A stretch of 64,000 nt of DNA from Lyophyllum atratum. Its lineage: Eukaryota > Basidiomycota > Agaricomycetes > Agaricales > Lyophyllaceae. Below the pieces are notes generated by a model, which saw only the letters and a list, made by a program, of their open reading frames with translations, did not search any database and was not told where the DNA came from. Of the stretch, positions 24,007-35,292 are shown in pieces; position 1 is the stretch's first letter; each line of letters starts with the position of its first letter. The stretch is taken from the NCBI GenBank assembly GCA_014905825.1, contig JACGCN010000080.1:45327-109326 (forward strand). The letters are read 5' to 3'. The translations under genes were made by a program, and so were the position numbers.

Positions 24007-26553
24007 ATGCCTACTCCTGTCACCTCACCCTCGTCCACCCGCATAGTCAACAAAGCTTCCACGCTTAAACCACGCGGGCAGGTTAAAAAGACGAGGATTG
24101 TTAGGCGAAGAGGTAGAGCCACTGGCGACTTAGGAAGTGATGACGAAATTGAGCGGGAGATGGCCACCGATTCTGAATCAGAAGATGAGCTGTCGTCTCT
24201 TGACTCTGCCTCTGACTCGGATACCGAACCCGCTTCGGAGGACGTCATTCCTAACGGCCGCTCTCGCACTTTCACACCTAGCACAAGCCAGAGTCCAGGC
24301 GAGAGAGATGTGAACGAGAAAGAGGCCGCTGGCCCTGAAGCTTTTTTTGCCCCTGGGGGAAATTGGTCAGAGATGGTCGCTGAGGAAACCGCCAACGGAC
24401 CCGCAGATCTTCCTGTCATCGAGTTCGCAAACTTCGATGGGCAAGACAGTGTACCCCCTACTGCTCGACCGAAGAAAACGAAGAAGCTTGCGAAAAGCGC
24501 GCGGCCCGCACCGGAGGCTCCCGCTTTGTCATCTCAACCGAATGGTGACCAAAGTTCGGATGAGACGAGGGAAATTCCACACGTTGCTTCGACCTCTCGC
24601 TCTCTCGACACCACATTCCCGCGCGCTCCCGGCCAAACAGCACGCCAAGCCTATCAACAGCGACTTGAGAGTGATCCCTCTTATGTTCCCACTGTGGGTG
24701 GATTCTGGGGCCATGACGACCGCCTCTTAGACAAGGATTTGCGCAGTCTCAGTGGTTGGTGGAGAGGTCGGTGGCAAGGTCGGGGCCGCGCGCGAGGGTT
24801 CATGCGGGGTAGAGGACGTGGTGGGTTCTTCGGGGGTCACCCGAACGATGACGACGGGCAGCATAATGGAGGGGATATGATCGATGTGCCTCCAATCGAA
24901 AGGGCGTGGACACACGATGGATTTGAGGAGATGAAGCAGCGAGAGGAGCAGCGTCGGGCAGCGCAGCGCACACAGCCACCACCGCCGACCTTCCAGGGGC
25001 CTGGGGGCTTCCGCGGAGGCAGGGGACAAGTTCCGGTTCGTGGAGGGCGCGGAGGTTTCGGTCGTGGTGGATTTGTCAATCCATCAGGACGACCTTCTGT
25101 GAATTCTGGCCGAATCTGGTTCCAAACGAAGCCAGAGCTTACGTGGACGAAACAACACGAAGGCTTCCTCTACTTCGAGCTCGAACCCTCGCTGAAGCCT
25201 AGACAAGGTCAAGGACAAGGGATTCTCGTCAAACTGCCTGGAAAACAGGGCAAGGTCGCCAGGGCACCTCCAAGAGCATTCCCCCCTCTCACACCATCTA
25301 CTTCGAAACCCACCACGACGAGTGTTGCTGGGTCCGAGCAGGAGGAAAGGGTGTACACCGTCAATCTACCTAAGCGGTCTGGAAAGGAGAAGGAAATTGA
25401 GGTGGCTCCGTCGCCAGAAACTTCCATTGAAGAGATCTTCACAGTGAGGCCGTCCTTGGCCCCGGCAAACCTTCCACCCTTCAAACAGGCACCACCCACA
25501 GTCGAAGTTGTTACAGCAGCTCCCCCCATTCCACGACACTGGCCTCGCGAAGCACCTCCCCATCGGCCCGATGGTCCCATCGCTACATCGTCGCAGTCTC
25601 AGCCAGAAGCTTCCGTACGCTTGCAACTCGAGCAGTTATCCTTGGAGCCCAAGGAATCGGATCCGGCCCGGCAGGCTAAAACCGAGAAAGCCGTTATGAA
25701 GAAACCTTCAAACGAAATGCAGGAGCAAGAACGTCCAGCGTCAGTGGCTGTGCCGGAAGTTGAGGAACGGCCATCCATACCCTCGCTACCCACTCTATTC
25801 ACTCCCCCAGTCTCCCAACCATCACCCGTCTATGGCTCGCCATACGGATACCCTCCCGCCCTCCCTCCAGGTATTGCCATGAACCAGCACGGTATGCCAT
25901 ATGAACTGGCGACTGGACGTCCCGTTTACCTCCAAGCTCCCGCTCCTCCTCCGCCTATGTACAACCCCCGTCCTGTTATGCACACTCATCTCCCACCGTC
26001 TGCCCTCACCTTCGTCCCCGGCCACATGTCCCACCACTCCGCCGTCTCCCCTGACTTCCTAGCCCACTCTGCTTCCCCCCACACACCGCCTATGAACGGG
26101 TTCATCGACCCCTCTACTGGCACACCCATATTCTCCTTCCCTCGCCAGACTTCGCGCATCGAAATCCGCGCGCCCTCCGAGAACGTTGAAGTCAAGTCGC
26201 CAACCAAGACACACGTCCCCAGGCCCTCAAGCCTACGGACCACGGCATCCGCGTTTGAGCCCACGCGCCCGTCATCCGACGCGTCTATGAACGGGTATTT
26301 CCCTACGCTCTCGACGCCTGAGAACGGCCATCTTCCGACGTATGTGCCAGTGGAGGGTGGCGAGGGATATGTGGACGGTTCTGCGGCTCCTCAGCACGAC
26401 CAGGGGATGATGGGGTACGCGCAGTATCATCCGCAGCAGTACTATTACCCCGACGCGTATGGTGGGTATGCACCCAACCCCTACATGGACTTGTCGCATG
26501 CCAGGCCGTACGAGATGTACCCGCCACCACCCGAGGGCACCATTTATTATTAA
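24007..26553 (+). CDS. Btz-domain protein (CASC3/Barentsz-like, eIF4AIII-binding)
   Basis: Single-exon reading frame of 848 residues. A basic, then acidic Ser-rich N-terminus is followed at about residues 220-310 by a Btz-like core: DPSYVPTVGGFWGHDDR, an Arg/Gly-rich stretch (RGRWQGRGRARGFMRGRGRG), then ERAWTHDGFEEM. This order (VP...G.F..HDDR ... W.HD.FEE) is the SELOR/Btz motif that clamps eIF4AIII in the exon junction complex. A second RGG-rich patch follows. The remainder is Pro/Ser/Tyr-rich and disordered, ending in PYEMYPPPPEGTIYY. It probably acts in mRNP assembly, localisation or decay. The Btz call rests on the motif; the rest is low complexity. Confidence 0.8.
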   Translation: MPTPVTSPSSTRIVNKASTLKPRGQVKKTRIVRRRGRATGDLGSDDEIEREMATDSESEDELSSLDSASDSDTEPASEDVIPNGRSRTFTPSTSQSPGERDVNEKEAAGPEAFFAPGGNWSEMVAEETANGPADLPVIEFANFDGQDSVPPTARPKKTKKLAKSARPAPEAPALSSQPNGDQSSDETREIPHVASTSRSLDTTFPRAPGQTARQAYQQRLESDPSYVPTVGGFWGHDDRLLDKDLRSLSGWWRGRWQGRGRARGFMRGRGRGGFFGGHPNDDDGQHNGGDMIDVPPIERAWTHDGFEEMKQREEQRRAAQRTQPPPPTFQGPGGFRGGRGQVPVRGGRGGFGRGGFVNPSGRPSVNSGRIWFQTKPELTWTKQHEGFLYFELEPSLKPRQGQGQGILVKLPGKQGKVARAPPRAFPPLTPSTSKPTTTSVAGSEQEERVYTVNLPKRSGKEKEIEVAPSPETSIEEIFTVRPSLAPANLPPFKQAPPTVEVVTAAPPIPRHWPREAPPHRPDGPIATSSQSQPEASVRLQLEQLSLEPKESDPARQAKTEKAVMKKPSNEMQEQERPASVAVPEVEERPSIPSLPTLFTPPVSQPSPVYGSPYGYPPALPPGIAMNQHGMPYELATGRPVYLQAPAPPPPMYNPRPVMHTHLPPSALTFVPGHMSHHSAVSPDFLAHSASPHTPPMNGFIDPSTGTPIFSFPRQTSRIEIRAPSENVEVKSPTKTHVPRPSSLRTTASAFEPTRPSSDASMNGYFPTLSTPENGHLPTYVPVEGGEGYVDGSAAPQHDQGMMGYAQYHPQQYYYPDAYGGYAPNPYMDLSHARPYEMYPPPPEGTIYY

Positions 26554-27306
26554 GCGTTCGCGATATTGATATTCTTTGTTGTCTTGCTAGCGTAGTTTTT
26601 CATTTCTTTCTTTCCATCTGCTCTCTCTCTCTCTCTCTCGTCACCTGCAATCCCCCCGACTCCTCCTCTGCAATGCGGTTATAGTGGTACAGTTTATATG
26701 CATACGCTCATGATTACGACGAACCCCCTTATTGTCCCTGCTACGACGCCTCCCCCTCCTATACATACACTCACCGTAAGTACGCAGCGCCGTGCTGTTT
26801 ATATCATCTGTCTGCTCTGTCACTGCCTCCTCGCTTTTTGACTTTTATTCGGACTCGACTTTTACACTGCACTATACATCATTTTTGGTTACTTTCTCTA
26901 GTCACATATGCAAGCCTGATTCAATTCATTTTTTTCCATCCTCACCTTCAACTCAGTTTCCGTTATTATCGACATTCATCTTGCCTTGACAGATATACAT
27001 ACATGATTTGGAAGTGCAACATACCTGTCCAATCTTAAGCAATGGCTTCTGCTGCCAATGGTGACTGAGGCGATGAATCATAATATGTCGTGTACATGCC
27101 GGCGGGGGAGTGAAGATGATTACTCATACATAGCGGTCTACTGAGGTAATATCGATGAGATGATCATTTTTGCCGAGTAATAAACGTGGTGCCAGCACGG
27201 TGATTGATCCACGCCTTGCGCTCGTGTTCTCGAATCACCGATCTGGGACACAATTGCAGCTCACCTTTCTGCGACGACCACAATTATTGATTGAAACGAA
27301 GTGACT
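26554..27306. other. Intergenic region with (CT)n microsatellite
   Basis: 750 bp containing the Btz gene 3' flank, a pure CT dinucleotide run at 26621-26639, and the promoter of the next gene. No ORF of interest was seen. Confidence 0.5.
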
Positions 27307-28291
27307 ATGGCCAACCGCGGAGGCCGGTGAGTGTGCCGACTACATCAGCACCAGCGCCCGCCCAGGACCAATGAACTGAATTTCACCCCGCCCATGCAGG
27401 TACAGGCTCTCCGAGCGTGAGATGCTCTCGTATGGCTTTAAATACGGGGAGCCATGGGGCGAGGAGAGGCGCGCCATCGAGCGGGCCTTTCATGAGGCGG
27501 ACATTCAGAGCAACAGAGACTCAGGACGTGCTTGGACAGCGTCGAACTCGGTATATGGGAGTACCTACGGAGGCACGTTGAGCACAATGAGCTCAGTAAG
27601 CACCATGAGCTCAGATGGTTCGGGCAGATATTCTGCGAGCTCTCAAGATACATGGAGAGGAAGCGAACGAGCGCACAGTCGCAATGGCAGTCAGCGCGGT
27701 GGAATGGAGGTTGTACGAGTCGGAGGGGGTAACGAGGCCTCTCGGAGCATGTCCAGCAGGCATAGTGCCGTCGGCTCGGAACGCGCGTCAAATTTCCCAA
27801 CCTGGAGTTATCCTCGGCGAGACTCCGATAATGGCAGCATCTCCAGGGCGGGAGACAGCCCTTATTCAGGACGCGGCTACGAAGCTTTCACGACGCGCCC
27901 GACATATGAAACATCCCACTGGAATGCACAAGCTCCGTACGGGCAGCATCGCGGATGGGGGAACTCGTCATCGAGAGACGGACAAAGTTCATCCTCTATT
28001 TACGGCCCAGGGACGGAGGAAAACTCATCCAGTGATGGGCGAAGTGGCGGATCATTTGGCGCTCAAGGCACATATACGGGCTCCTTCGGACACGATCATC
28101 GTCATGTTGATGACGACGACACTCATGAGTGGGACGACTTTTCGTACGAAAGAGAGAGTGGATATGCCGAATCGGTTGATGAGGGGTCAGGAGGCTACAG
28201 CGAGTATGGTTCTGGTGGGAGTGAGGTAGATAGTTATATTTCTGACTCGGATGGGGAGTCTGAGGATTCTTACGACGATTACTCTGATTGA
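27307..28291 (+). CDS. Ser/Gly-rich low-complexity protein, unknown function
   Basis: Exon 1 encodes only MANRGGR; after an intron from about 27327 to 27400 the frame continues YRLSEREMLSYGFKYGEPWG. The first 45 residues are ordered-looking and charged (GEERRAIERAFHEADIQ). The rest is very rich in Ser, Gly and Tyr, and the C-terminus is Asp/Ser/Tyr-rich (DSDGESEDSYDDYSD). About 300 residues. The tiny first exon and the sequence change after residue 45 suggest a short conserved head with a disordered tail. No family recognised. Confidence 0.6.
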
Positions 28292-28546
28292 ATACAATAA
28301 GACCGAGGTTGTGTTCAGAGGGAGTTGAGGAGGGTGACCAGGGTAGCTCGGCAAGGCCCGGCGGCCGAGCAGATGAAACGGCACATGGATTCCAAATCCG
28401 GCTGTCTTACTGTCGTCCGATTGTTCATCGCATCTCCGTTCCTTCCAATTACCGCTTGTCCACTGACTCAGCTAACCTGATGTTCGTCCGTGGATTTTAC
28501 CCTTCCAGGCCAGCCTTCTCCTCCTGCCACCATCTCCCCTCTACTG

Positions 28547-29638
28547 ATGCTCCGGTACAATAGGTCTGCATCGCTAGCAATCACGGTCTTTGGCGCAATA
28601 ACCAACTTTGCCATTGCCGTGCAAGTCCTGGCCGCGTGGCGGTCGCTCAAGTGGGAACCAGACAGCGAGTGGGAGGCATCAGGCGATAGCTGGCAGGTAG
28701 ATGGCGTCAAGGTCATCTGGGGGCTGCTTTCAGCCTACTTTGCGTCAGCTGCGTCTGTCTGCGTAGTAGGTTTCATTGGGATCATCAAAGTCTGTCCTTT
28801 TGCTTTTTTTTCAAAAAAAGTCGTATGTCTCAACAATGGACTGCAGAATAAACCCTCCCTCGTTCGCTTTTACCGCGATTATTCCATCGCGGACTTTTCT
28901 TTCTGCACATTTGCAACAGTCGTCATGACGTACGCCGTCTTCCATGTCTCCGCTCGTGCAGCTATGTGCGAAGAACTATCGCACCATCCAGAACTCCTGC
29001 AAAATCTGACAGAAATGGGGCTCAACCTGGAGAACTGTGAACGGTGGCTGGAACGTGCTGTCCTAGCATTCGTTGCTGTGATGTTTGTTATCATCGTTAT
29101 TCGGGTGCGTCTTTGCTCCAGTGCTCCCCTATTAATTGCCTCTAACCTTATCTTGCCACAGCTTCATTTCCTACTGGCAGTCTCCAACCTGTACTCCCAG
29201 CTCACAAGGCACGCGAACCTCTATACGCGCTCCCCCTCTCGTTTCCGCCACCAAGACTCGACCATTCTCCAGCGGATATACCTGCTCCCCCACGCCGATG
29301 AAGAGTCCCGGCACGGCAGCAACGTCGAACTGGTATACGCACCCATACCAATCGGCTCAATTTCCAAAGACCTCCGGGAGACCGCGACCGAAGCTTGGGT
29401 TTCACACAATACCCCATCAGCAGATGTCCAGTGTCACTCACGAACGCGGTCAGAGTCCTCCCACGGCGCATGCGAACAGCAAGAACATCAACGTCCCAAC
29501 AGGCATCGTCGCCACAGCCACAGTTACAGTCACCGACACTCGCGCTCCTCATCAGCAACACGGACAGGCACGATACGCCTTCCCGTCCTACCAGACGAGG
29601 GCCTGATGCCAGCGTATCATGGGGTCGCCAAAGCATAA
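28547..29638 (+). CDS. Putative four-helix membrane protein, unknown function
   Basis: Starts MLRYNRSASLAITVFGAITN, the first hydrophobic helix. Further helices are near ASAASVCVVGFIGIIK, FCTFATVVMTYAVFHVSA and AVLAFVAVMFVIIVIR. Introns near 28791-28848 and 29104-29161 remove in-frame filler: the first contains a long T/A run, and the second joins VIR to LHFLLAVSNLYSQL. The C-terminal 100 residues are hydrophilic and His/Ser/Arg-rich. About 325 residues. The layout resembles fungal tetraspanning MARVEL-like proteins, but I see no diagnostic motif. The start is the first in-frame ATG; an upstream exon cannot be excluded. Confidence 0.6.
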   Translation: MLRYNRSASLAITVFGAITNFAIAVQVLAAWRSLKWEPDSEWEASGDSWQVDGVKVIWGLLSAYFASAASVCVVGFIGIIKVCPFAFFSKKVVCLNNGLQNKPSLVRFYRDYSIADFSFCTFATVVMTYAVFHVSARAAMCEELSHHPELLQNLTEMGLNLENCERWLERAVLAFVAVMFVIIVIRVRLCSSAPLLIASNLILPQLHFLLAVSNLYSQLTRHANLYTRSPSRFRHQDSTILQRIYLLPHADEESRHGSNVELVYAPIPIGSISKDLRETATEAWVSHNTPSADVQCHSRTRSESSHGACEQQEHQRPNRHRRHSHSYSHRHSRSSSATRTGTIRLPVLPDEGLMPAYHGVAKA

Positions 29639-31007
29639 GCCTCGGTTCACTGTCGTCTTTTGCCTTAGTGGCTTCTCTTGCTATCCTTGTTACCACGGGC
29701 CGTGTATGTTTAATGATTCCATCCTCACGTTCTCTTTCCATAACTTTTCCATTTACTTTTCCTGGTTTCCTCGGCCTTCGGTCTCACCATCACTCCCTGT
29801 CCTTGTCCATATACTGTTGTGCCACTCATTGCCTTGTGCTCGGTACTTCAAACACCGCACATGCCACATCCTGACTACACCTGTTTCTATTATTATCCCA
29901 TTGATGTGTTCGGAATCTGTCCTTCCCTTCACACATCACCGTCAACCCCAGACTCCCCCCTCCCCATCACTACACACATACCCCTTTCACATCGGTTGCA
30001 TCAGCTCGACCCCACTCCTCCATTCCCCTCCCCCCCTCATCATTTGTTTGGGTCCTCATCTCGTAGTATAATGCGGGTCATACGTTGTATTTTCTACATG
30101 TGATTGCGGTATCAATTATTTATTTTGCATTGCGGCAGGTCGTGTGTGCGTCGTGTCAGATGATGCTTGGGTAGGAATCTCGGGACGTAGGACATACGTC
30201 CCTTGTCATCGAAGTTTGTCTATAGAACAAGAAGTCTAGGACTGGAACATTCTTTCTTTGTGTCATCTGGTACAAAAACAGACACGCGCGTGATGATCAG
30301 CACCAAGTTCCTTTCAAGGATCGAAGCAAGCTCAGCTGAGCGGTTAAACGGCCGTCGGCCGGCCCTCGATGTCAACTCGATGTGGTGTGCACGGTGGGAA
30401 TAGCAGTCAAGGTCTGATCTCGTGCAGGTATCCAGAAAGACACTCTGCCAGTTCATCGGTATATGACGTCGAGGTCCTATATTACATTTACACTCTAGCA
30501 TTTTAAGATACGCCGCAGGATAGGCCAAAATCCAGAATGACCTCCTCTGAGCGCCTTTTTATGACTTGTCAAGTACTCAGACCTAGTCATCTATCTGTCA
30601 GAACCACTTCGTCATATTATGTGTAATGCCTCAGTTCTGCGAGTACTCAGTCCAATTAGTCTCTTTAGAATATGATCATGTCCGTAGTTGGTTTCTGGTG
30701 TACTGTACTTGCTGGAGGCATCGAGCTCGAAAGGTCGATGTAGGGTCATTGTCGAATCAAAAAACATCGCTATGCTGGCGCTTCGACATGGGGCTACTTC
30801 GCATCGAATCATGACTTGCGACCCGACAAGATGGGCCCCGAGCCCGATGCTGCACTTACTCTTGTGGCGGATATCCTGCCCCATGGGGAGGTAGTCATCA
30901 CGCGCCACCAAAGGAAACAACTTGAAATATGACAAGTGCCCGATTTCGCGGGATGTTTCACCAACCACACGGTAGGCGAATGGAAACATCTTTAAAGGTC
31001 GCTTTAG
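29639..31007. other. Intergenic region, pyrimidine-rich at left
   Basis: No gene recognised. From about 29640 to 30060 the plus strand is strongly C/T-rich with several CCCC/CTCC runs. The remainder is unremarkable, and short ORFs on both strands lack conserved features. Confidence 0.4.
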
Positions 31008-31525
31008 CTCCAGAGAAATACCTTCCGGAGCTTCGAAGCTGGTCGGTGTTAGAGTATAGAGGGAACGCCTCCAAAGATTTAACGCTGGTCAAGGAGATCG
31101 ATAGAGGCCCATCCTAGTATCTGCTCGTTGATTAACGTCTGGCCAGGTCCTACGGCTGCGCGTTGCCCTTGATTGGCACCTCATTCAAGAACGCATGGCG
31201 TCTGCTACATTCCATTGGGCAAGACGAGACCACAGCTTGGCTGGCGGGCCGGCGAAGGACACACGATTGCTCATCGTCGGCTGGAGCTGACGCGCAATGT
31301 AATGGTAACTGCTCTGATAGCCAGCCAGTCCCGAGACAGGTGACGAAGGATGGCGATAAGAACGACCAATAGTAGCTGGTTGGGTCCAGGGTGCCCGGTG
31401 AATGAAGAGACTCCTAGTCTACAGGGAATCTAGAGCACTCAAGGCTGCCGGCACTGTGACGAATAGGAATGGAACATAGAAGGTGCCGCTCGCTACGCGA
31501 TGGTCGGTGGACGATGTCTAATTGG
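31008..31525. repeat. Repeat unit 1, uninterrupted (subunit B 31008-31151, A 31214-31525)
   Basis: Non-coding unit whose two parts recur, in the same order and orientation, at 31685-31830 (B') and 37949-38271 (A'). Shared blocks include GGAGATCGATAG, AGGTCCTA, ATTGGGCAAGAC, GGCGGGCCGGC and GCACTGTGACGAATAGGAAT. By eye the copies are roughly 75-80 percent identical. This copy lacks the 6-kb insertion present in the second. It could be a solo LTR or another non-autonomous repeat; no coding potential was seen. Confidence 0.8.
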
Positions 31526-31684
31526 ATGGTGACGGCATAATCGCGTGTGACATCAAATGTGTATCTTGAGGACTTGACCTGGACTTCGCCCAGTGGCCAA
31601 TAATCGCGGATTCTAAGAAAAAAAACAACAATTCAGATGTGCGTTGGATACAAAGTATAGAATCATTTTTCAGCGTCGCATGCA

Positions 31685-31830
31685 GTCCAGAGAAACACGT
31701 TCCGTAGCTTCGAAGCGGCCGGCATGGTCATACTGCGGGAATGCCTCCATAGATCTAACGCTCGGCACAAGGAGATCGATAGCGGCCCATCCCAGTATGC
31801 TCGTGAAAGGCCTGGACAGGTCCTAGGTGC
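31685..31830. repeat. Repeat unit 2, left part (B')
   Basis: Homologous to 31008-31151. It ends in the 10-bp target-site sequence immediately before the mobile element. Confidence 0.75.
31821..31830. repeat. Target-site duplication, left copy
   Basis: TCCTAGGTGC, identical to 37907-37916. The core CCTAGG is palindromic. The true duplication may be 8-10 bp because one-base slippage at the element ends is ambiguous. Confidence 0.7.
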
Positions 31831-31870
31831 CAGAAAGTCGGTTCCGGACCTGGACCGCGGACCCCGAACC
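31831..31870. repeat. Left terminal inverted repeat (imperfect)
   Basis: Contains AGAAAGTCGG and CCGGACCTGGACCGCGGACC. It matches the reverse complement of the right end with a gap of about 15 bp. Confidence 0.55.
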
Positions 31871-32131
31871 TCCGAACCGTGAGGGCCATGTTTGGCTTGC
31901 GCTTTGACTCCCGACACAGGCAAAGATGTACGCGCGTCCAACCAGCAAGTGCCTCTCGTCGCCGCTACCTTCGTTGTCAAAGCTTCTCACCGATGCTCGT
32001 CAAAGCTGCACACTACCTCAGCTACCATATCAGGCCTTCCCTCCTACCCACTCTGGTCAATATGGCAAAGCTGGAGCACGCATCGATCAAAGCAGTCCCT
32101 TGGCAATGGTCCCTCCTCAACGACATTAAAT

Positions 32132-35100
32132 ATGACTGCCTGTACCGTCTTAGTACCTCTGCAATACGATATGCCTGATCCACCTATTACCCGTGTCCTT
32201 TCTTGTGCTCAGTGTCATCAACCGATGGGTGCATACCGAGTTTACGAGGGCACAACAGCTGACCGCCAACACCTTCGAGGACGAATCGTTCAAACAGTAC
32301 GCATCTCTAGCCTTCGATGACATCCACGCTGACCTTCATTCTAGTGTACTCAAGGCTCATGCCACTGGACCAAATTTCATACAGATGTCTCGTACCAGTA
32401 CACTGATGCGGAGAAACTGGTGCAGCGCATCCTTGCGAGAGAGATGGGTGCGCCCCTCCCCGACGACATCCTCGATGCCCCCCTTCGTCCTGCCCAGCCC
32501 CCAATGCCTCTGCTGACTCCTGGATCTGTCTTCTGCGCAAATGGATGCAAGACTAAGGGTGGGCAGCGGAAGCAAGGTTGCCAGACATGCATCGAGCACA
32601 AATGCAAGTCCTGTTGCGAAAATGCGGCGGCCGATGCGAGGGACCACAACTTGCCACGCGATCCGTGCAAAGCGCACAAGGTCCTTGCAGTCTCGGATAT
32701 CCTAACTCCTCCTCCACTTCGACAGCCTGTGCCGCGCCAACACGTTCAGCACGCTCCTGCTCTGGGATCCGAGTCACCACCATCTTCACCGTCATTGACT
32801 CCGAGACCACCTTCACCCACAGCTTCTGCTCGCCCCACGCTGTCTCAGCCACGCACCCAACCATCCTCGAGTACGACCAACCGGCGTCGGCCGCTTGCGC
32901 AACCTATCGGCCCAAATTGGGTTGCAGCGAAAATCGCAGCGGATGAAGAGAGGGCATCCATAGAAACACTCAAAGTACGCAGACAACAGATGGAGGAGAT
33001 GGCGAAGAAGACATGCGAGTTTGTAATCTACCACAAGGTATGTGCCATAATGCCTTGAATGCCGTGAATGAAGCTCATACACCTTAACAGAGAGGTGCCG
33101 CCCCCATCGAAATGAAGCGTGAAATCGACTCGTATCCACGCCTCAAGATATCCGAATTGTTCGCAGATCTCATGACTGCGTACACACTTACGCCGAAGTC
33201 GCTATTTGATCACTGGGACTCCAGCCATTGGGTCGTGATCACGGCTGAGACACCTATCATGGTTGAGAAAGGGCGTGAAACCCTTCTGCGCTTTCGCCCC
33301 TCCTTCGCAGATGAATTCTCTCTCGAGGACTGTCCTGGCATCACTGACAAGCTCGCGCGACAGCCACGTGCAGTGGGGACCAAACGCTCACAAGCTATAC
33401 AGCTGGTATCACCTCTCAAGAAGGCTGCGAAATCTTCAGCATCCATGTCAATCCCATCCTCGTCCTCATCGTCAATGGTTGACCTTACAACGGCATCTTC
33501 TCCTGCCGCAATCACACCATCAGAACAGCCCAAAGTCGAGCCGTCTTCCCAAGACATCATAGCCAACACCCCTGGATTGACAGTAGTCGAGGGGATTGCG
33601 ATGGTCAAGACCTACCACGAGCTTCCCTTGGCGAGCTGGGAGGCAGGGTGGAACAAGCTGAACAAGCTTGTTGCCGACAATCCTCGCGAAGTCACTCAGA
33701 AATCAGGCTTCCCTCAAGTCTTTGGATTCCCGTACTCGAAGACATCGGTTACCGACTACAAGAAGGGCTGGAGGGATGCACCGAAGGACTTGCGAGACAG
33801 ATACGTTCGGATGGGGAACATTAGAGCGGCCTCATGGCATGAGTTTAACAAAGCCGTGAGATCTTGGGGACGTACTGGGAATTCGTCAGGCATCGTTGAC
33901 CTTAGTGTTGACTCTGATACTGAAGACGTAAAGATGCCTACCCCGTCCTCAGTTCCGGACTCCATGCCCCCTCATTCTCCCAGTTCAGCTCTCCGAGTCC
34001 CTGCAGCCGCAACTGCCACCTCTCGCACCGTTGCAGCTCCCATGACTATGTCCACTCCTCTCGTGCTCGCTTCACCGCCCAAGGCTATTCCCGCTATAAC
34101 AAGTGCTCCTGGTCGCACAGCCTTTCCAAGTCTTTCTCCACTGTTACCCGGAGCCTCGCTTCCGCCACTCCCATCGATGGATAATCCAATGGTGTCCTCC
34201 GCTCTTGCTGACGTCATTTGCGACTATGGCTCAGCCTCTGATGACGAGGAGGACGGCATTGATCACGGATCACTATGCCCCTTCTGCGATGAGCCCCTCC
34301 CCTTGACACCATCACCTAAGCTGCGTGATCAGCTCGTGTCTTTGGAGAAGCAGTCAAAGCTTGATCCCATGCCTGATAATCGTTTTCATAGGAAGACAAC
34401 GACATTCAAGGTTTTCGTAGACTTTTGCCAGCGGCACAAGTTTGAGAGCGAGCAACTCCCTTCTGCCCGACTCGCTGGCTGGCCAAATTCTCCTGATTTT
34501 GCCCGTCTTTTCGATCGTGTCGTCGCCAATCATCCAAGCCTTGCTGATGTGTCCAGAAACACTCACAATACGTTCTTTGAGGACGCAAAACTATTCTACA
34601 AGACCGCCGCGACACGTTTGCAAAGTGCATCATCACAGTGTTCAACCTCAAGGTTCGTCAAGTTTGGTGCTGGCTAGTAAGTCGTCCATTTCTCTAGGAG
34701 CTGTACATTTGTTAATTACACTCAAATAGCTACGGCGAGCTCGGCTATCAGCTTATTTACATTACTTTGCAGAATCTATATCCCTCCTGGACGATTGAAT
34801 GCACCTGCATTGCACCGCTTACGTACGACACCTTCGTCCGAGAGGTACTTGTTCCCGAAGTTACAACGCGGCTCATTCAAGACGACCTTCATGTCTCGCG
34901 CTCGGAGGCTATCAAGACCCTACATGCGAGCCATGCGTTTGGATTTTTTTTGCACCCTGTGGACGATAATTGCCCATTGACAGAAGCTGCAATGCGACGA
35001 GGCATAGCCCTTCGGCGCACCGCTGAGGAAAGGGCGATGAAGGAGGAATATCAGGTAAAGCGTGAAGAGATGGATCTTGACTTGGAAGCGGAGACTCCTC

Positions 35101-35171
35101 TAGACAATCAAACGATCTCATACGGTGGTGCGGGAGTCGATGGTGATCCGATTGACTTGACATCGGACTAA
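32132..35171 (+). CDS. RTC4-like domain protein with N-terminal cysteine cluster
   Basis: Start taken at MTACTVLVPLQYDMPDPP; an in-frame ATG at 32171 is an alternative. Residues about 20-140 form a Cys/His cluster: CAQC, then after an intron CTQGSCHW, then FCANGCKTKGGQRKQGCQTC and HKCKSCC with CKAHK, which looks metal-binding. The middle has a helical segment (KREIDSYPRLKISELFADLM), a KTYHELPLASWEAGWNKLNK region, and disordered Ser/Pro linkers. The C-terminal 270 residues match the RTC4-like domain: LCPFCDEPLP, FVDFCQRHKFE, GWPNSPDF, and AGYYGELGYQLIY rebuilt across the intron at 34679-34730, then VLVPE and an acidic tail. Yeast Rtc4 has an ill-defined link to telomere capping. Four introns; about 945 residues. 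It is probably a DNA- or chromatin-binding protein of the element. Confidence 0.8.
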
Positions 35172-35292
35172 TCTTATTCTAACGCTCTTCTCGCTCCTGT
35201 ACTTGTATACATATTTTTTCAACTAGTGTAGTTCTAATGAGACAAGTCGTGTTGTCCACGGTGTCTTTAATGGCTAGATAGTAGACAGACTA

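Noticed and set aside
23574..24419. 281-codon minus-strand ORF antisense to the Btz gene
   Set aside because: Only its last 27 codons are real (the first exon of the epoxide hydrolase); the rest is a shadow of the Btz coding strand.
26621..26639. CT microsatellite as a regulatory element
   Set aside because: It lies in a 3' flank with no other signal; common simple repeat.
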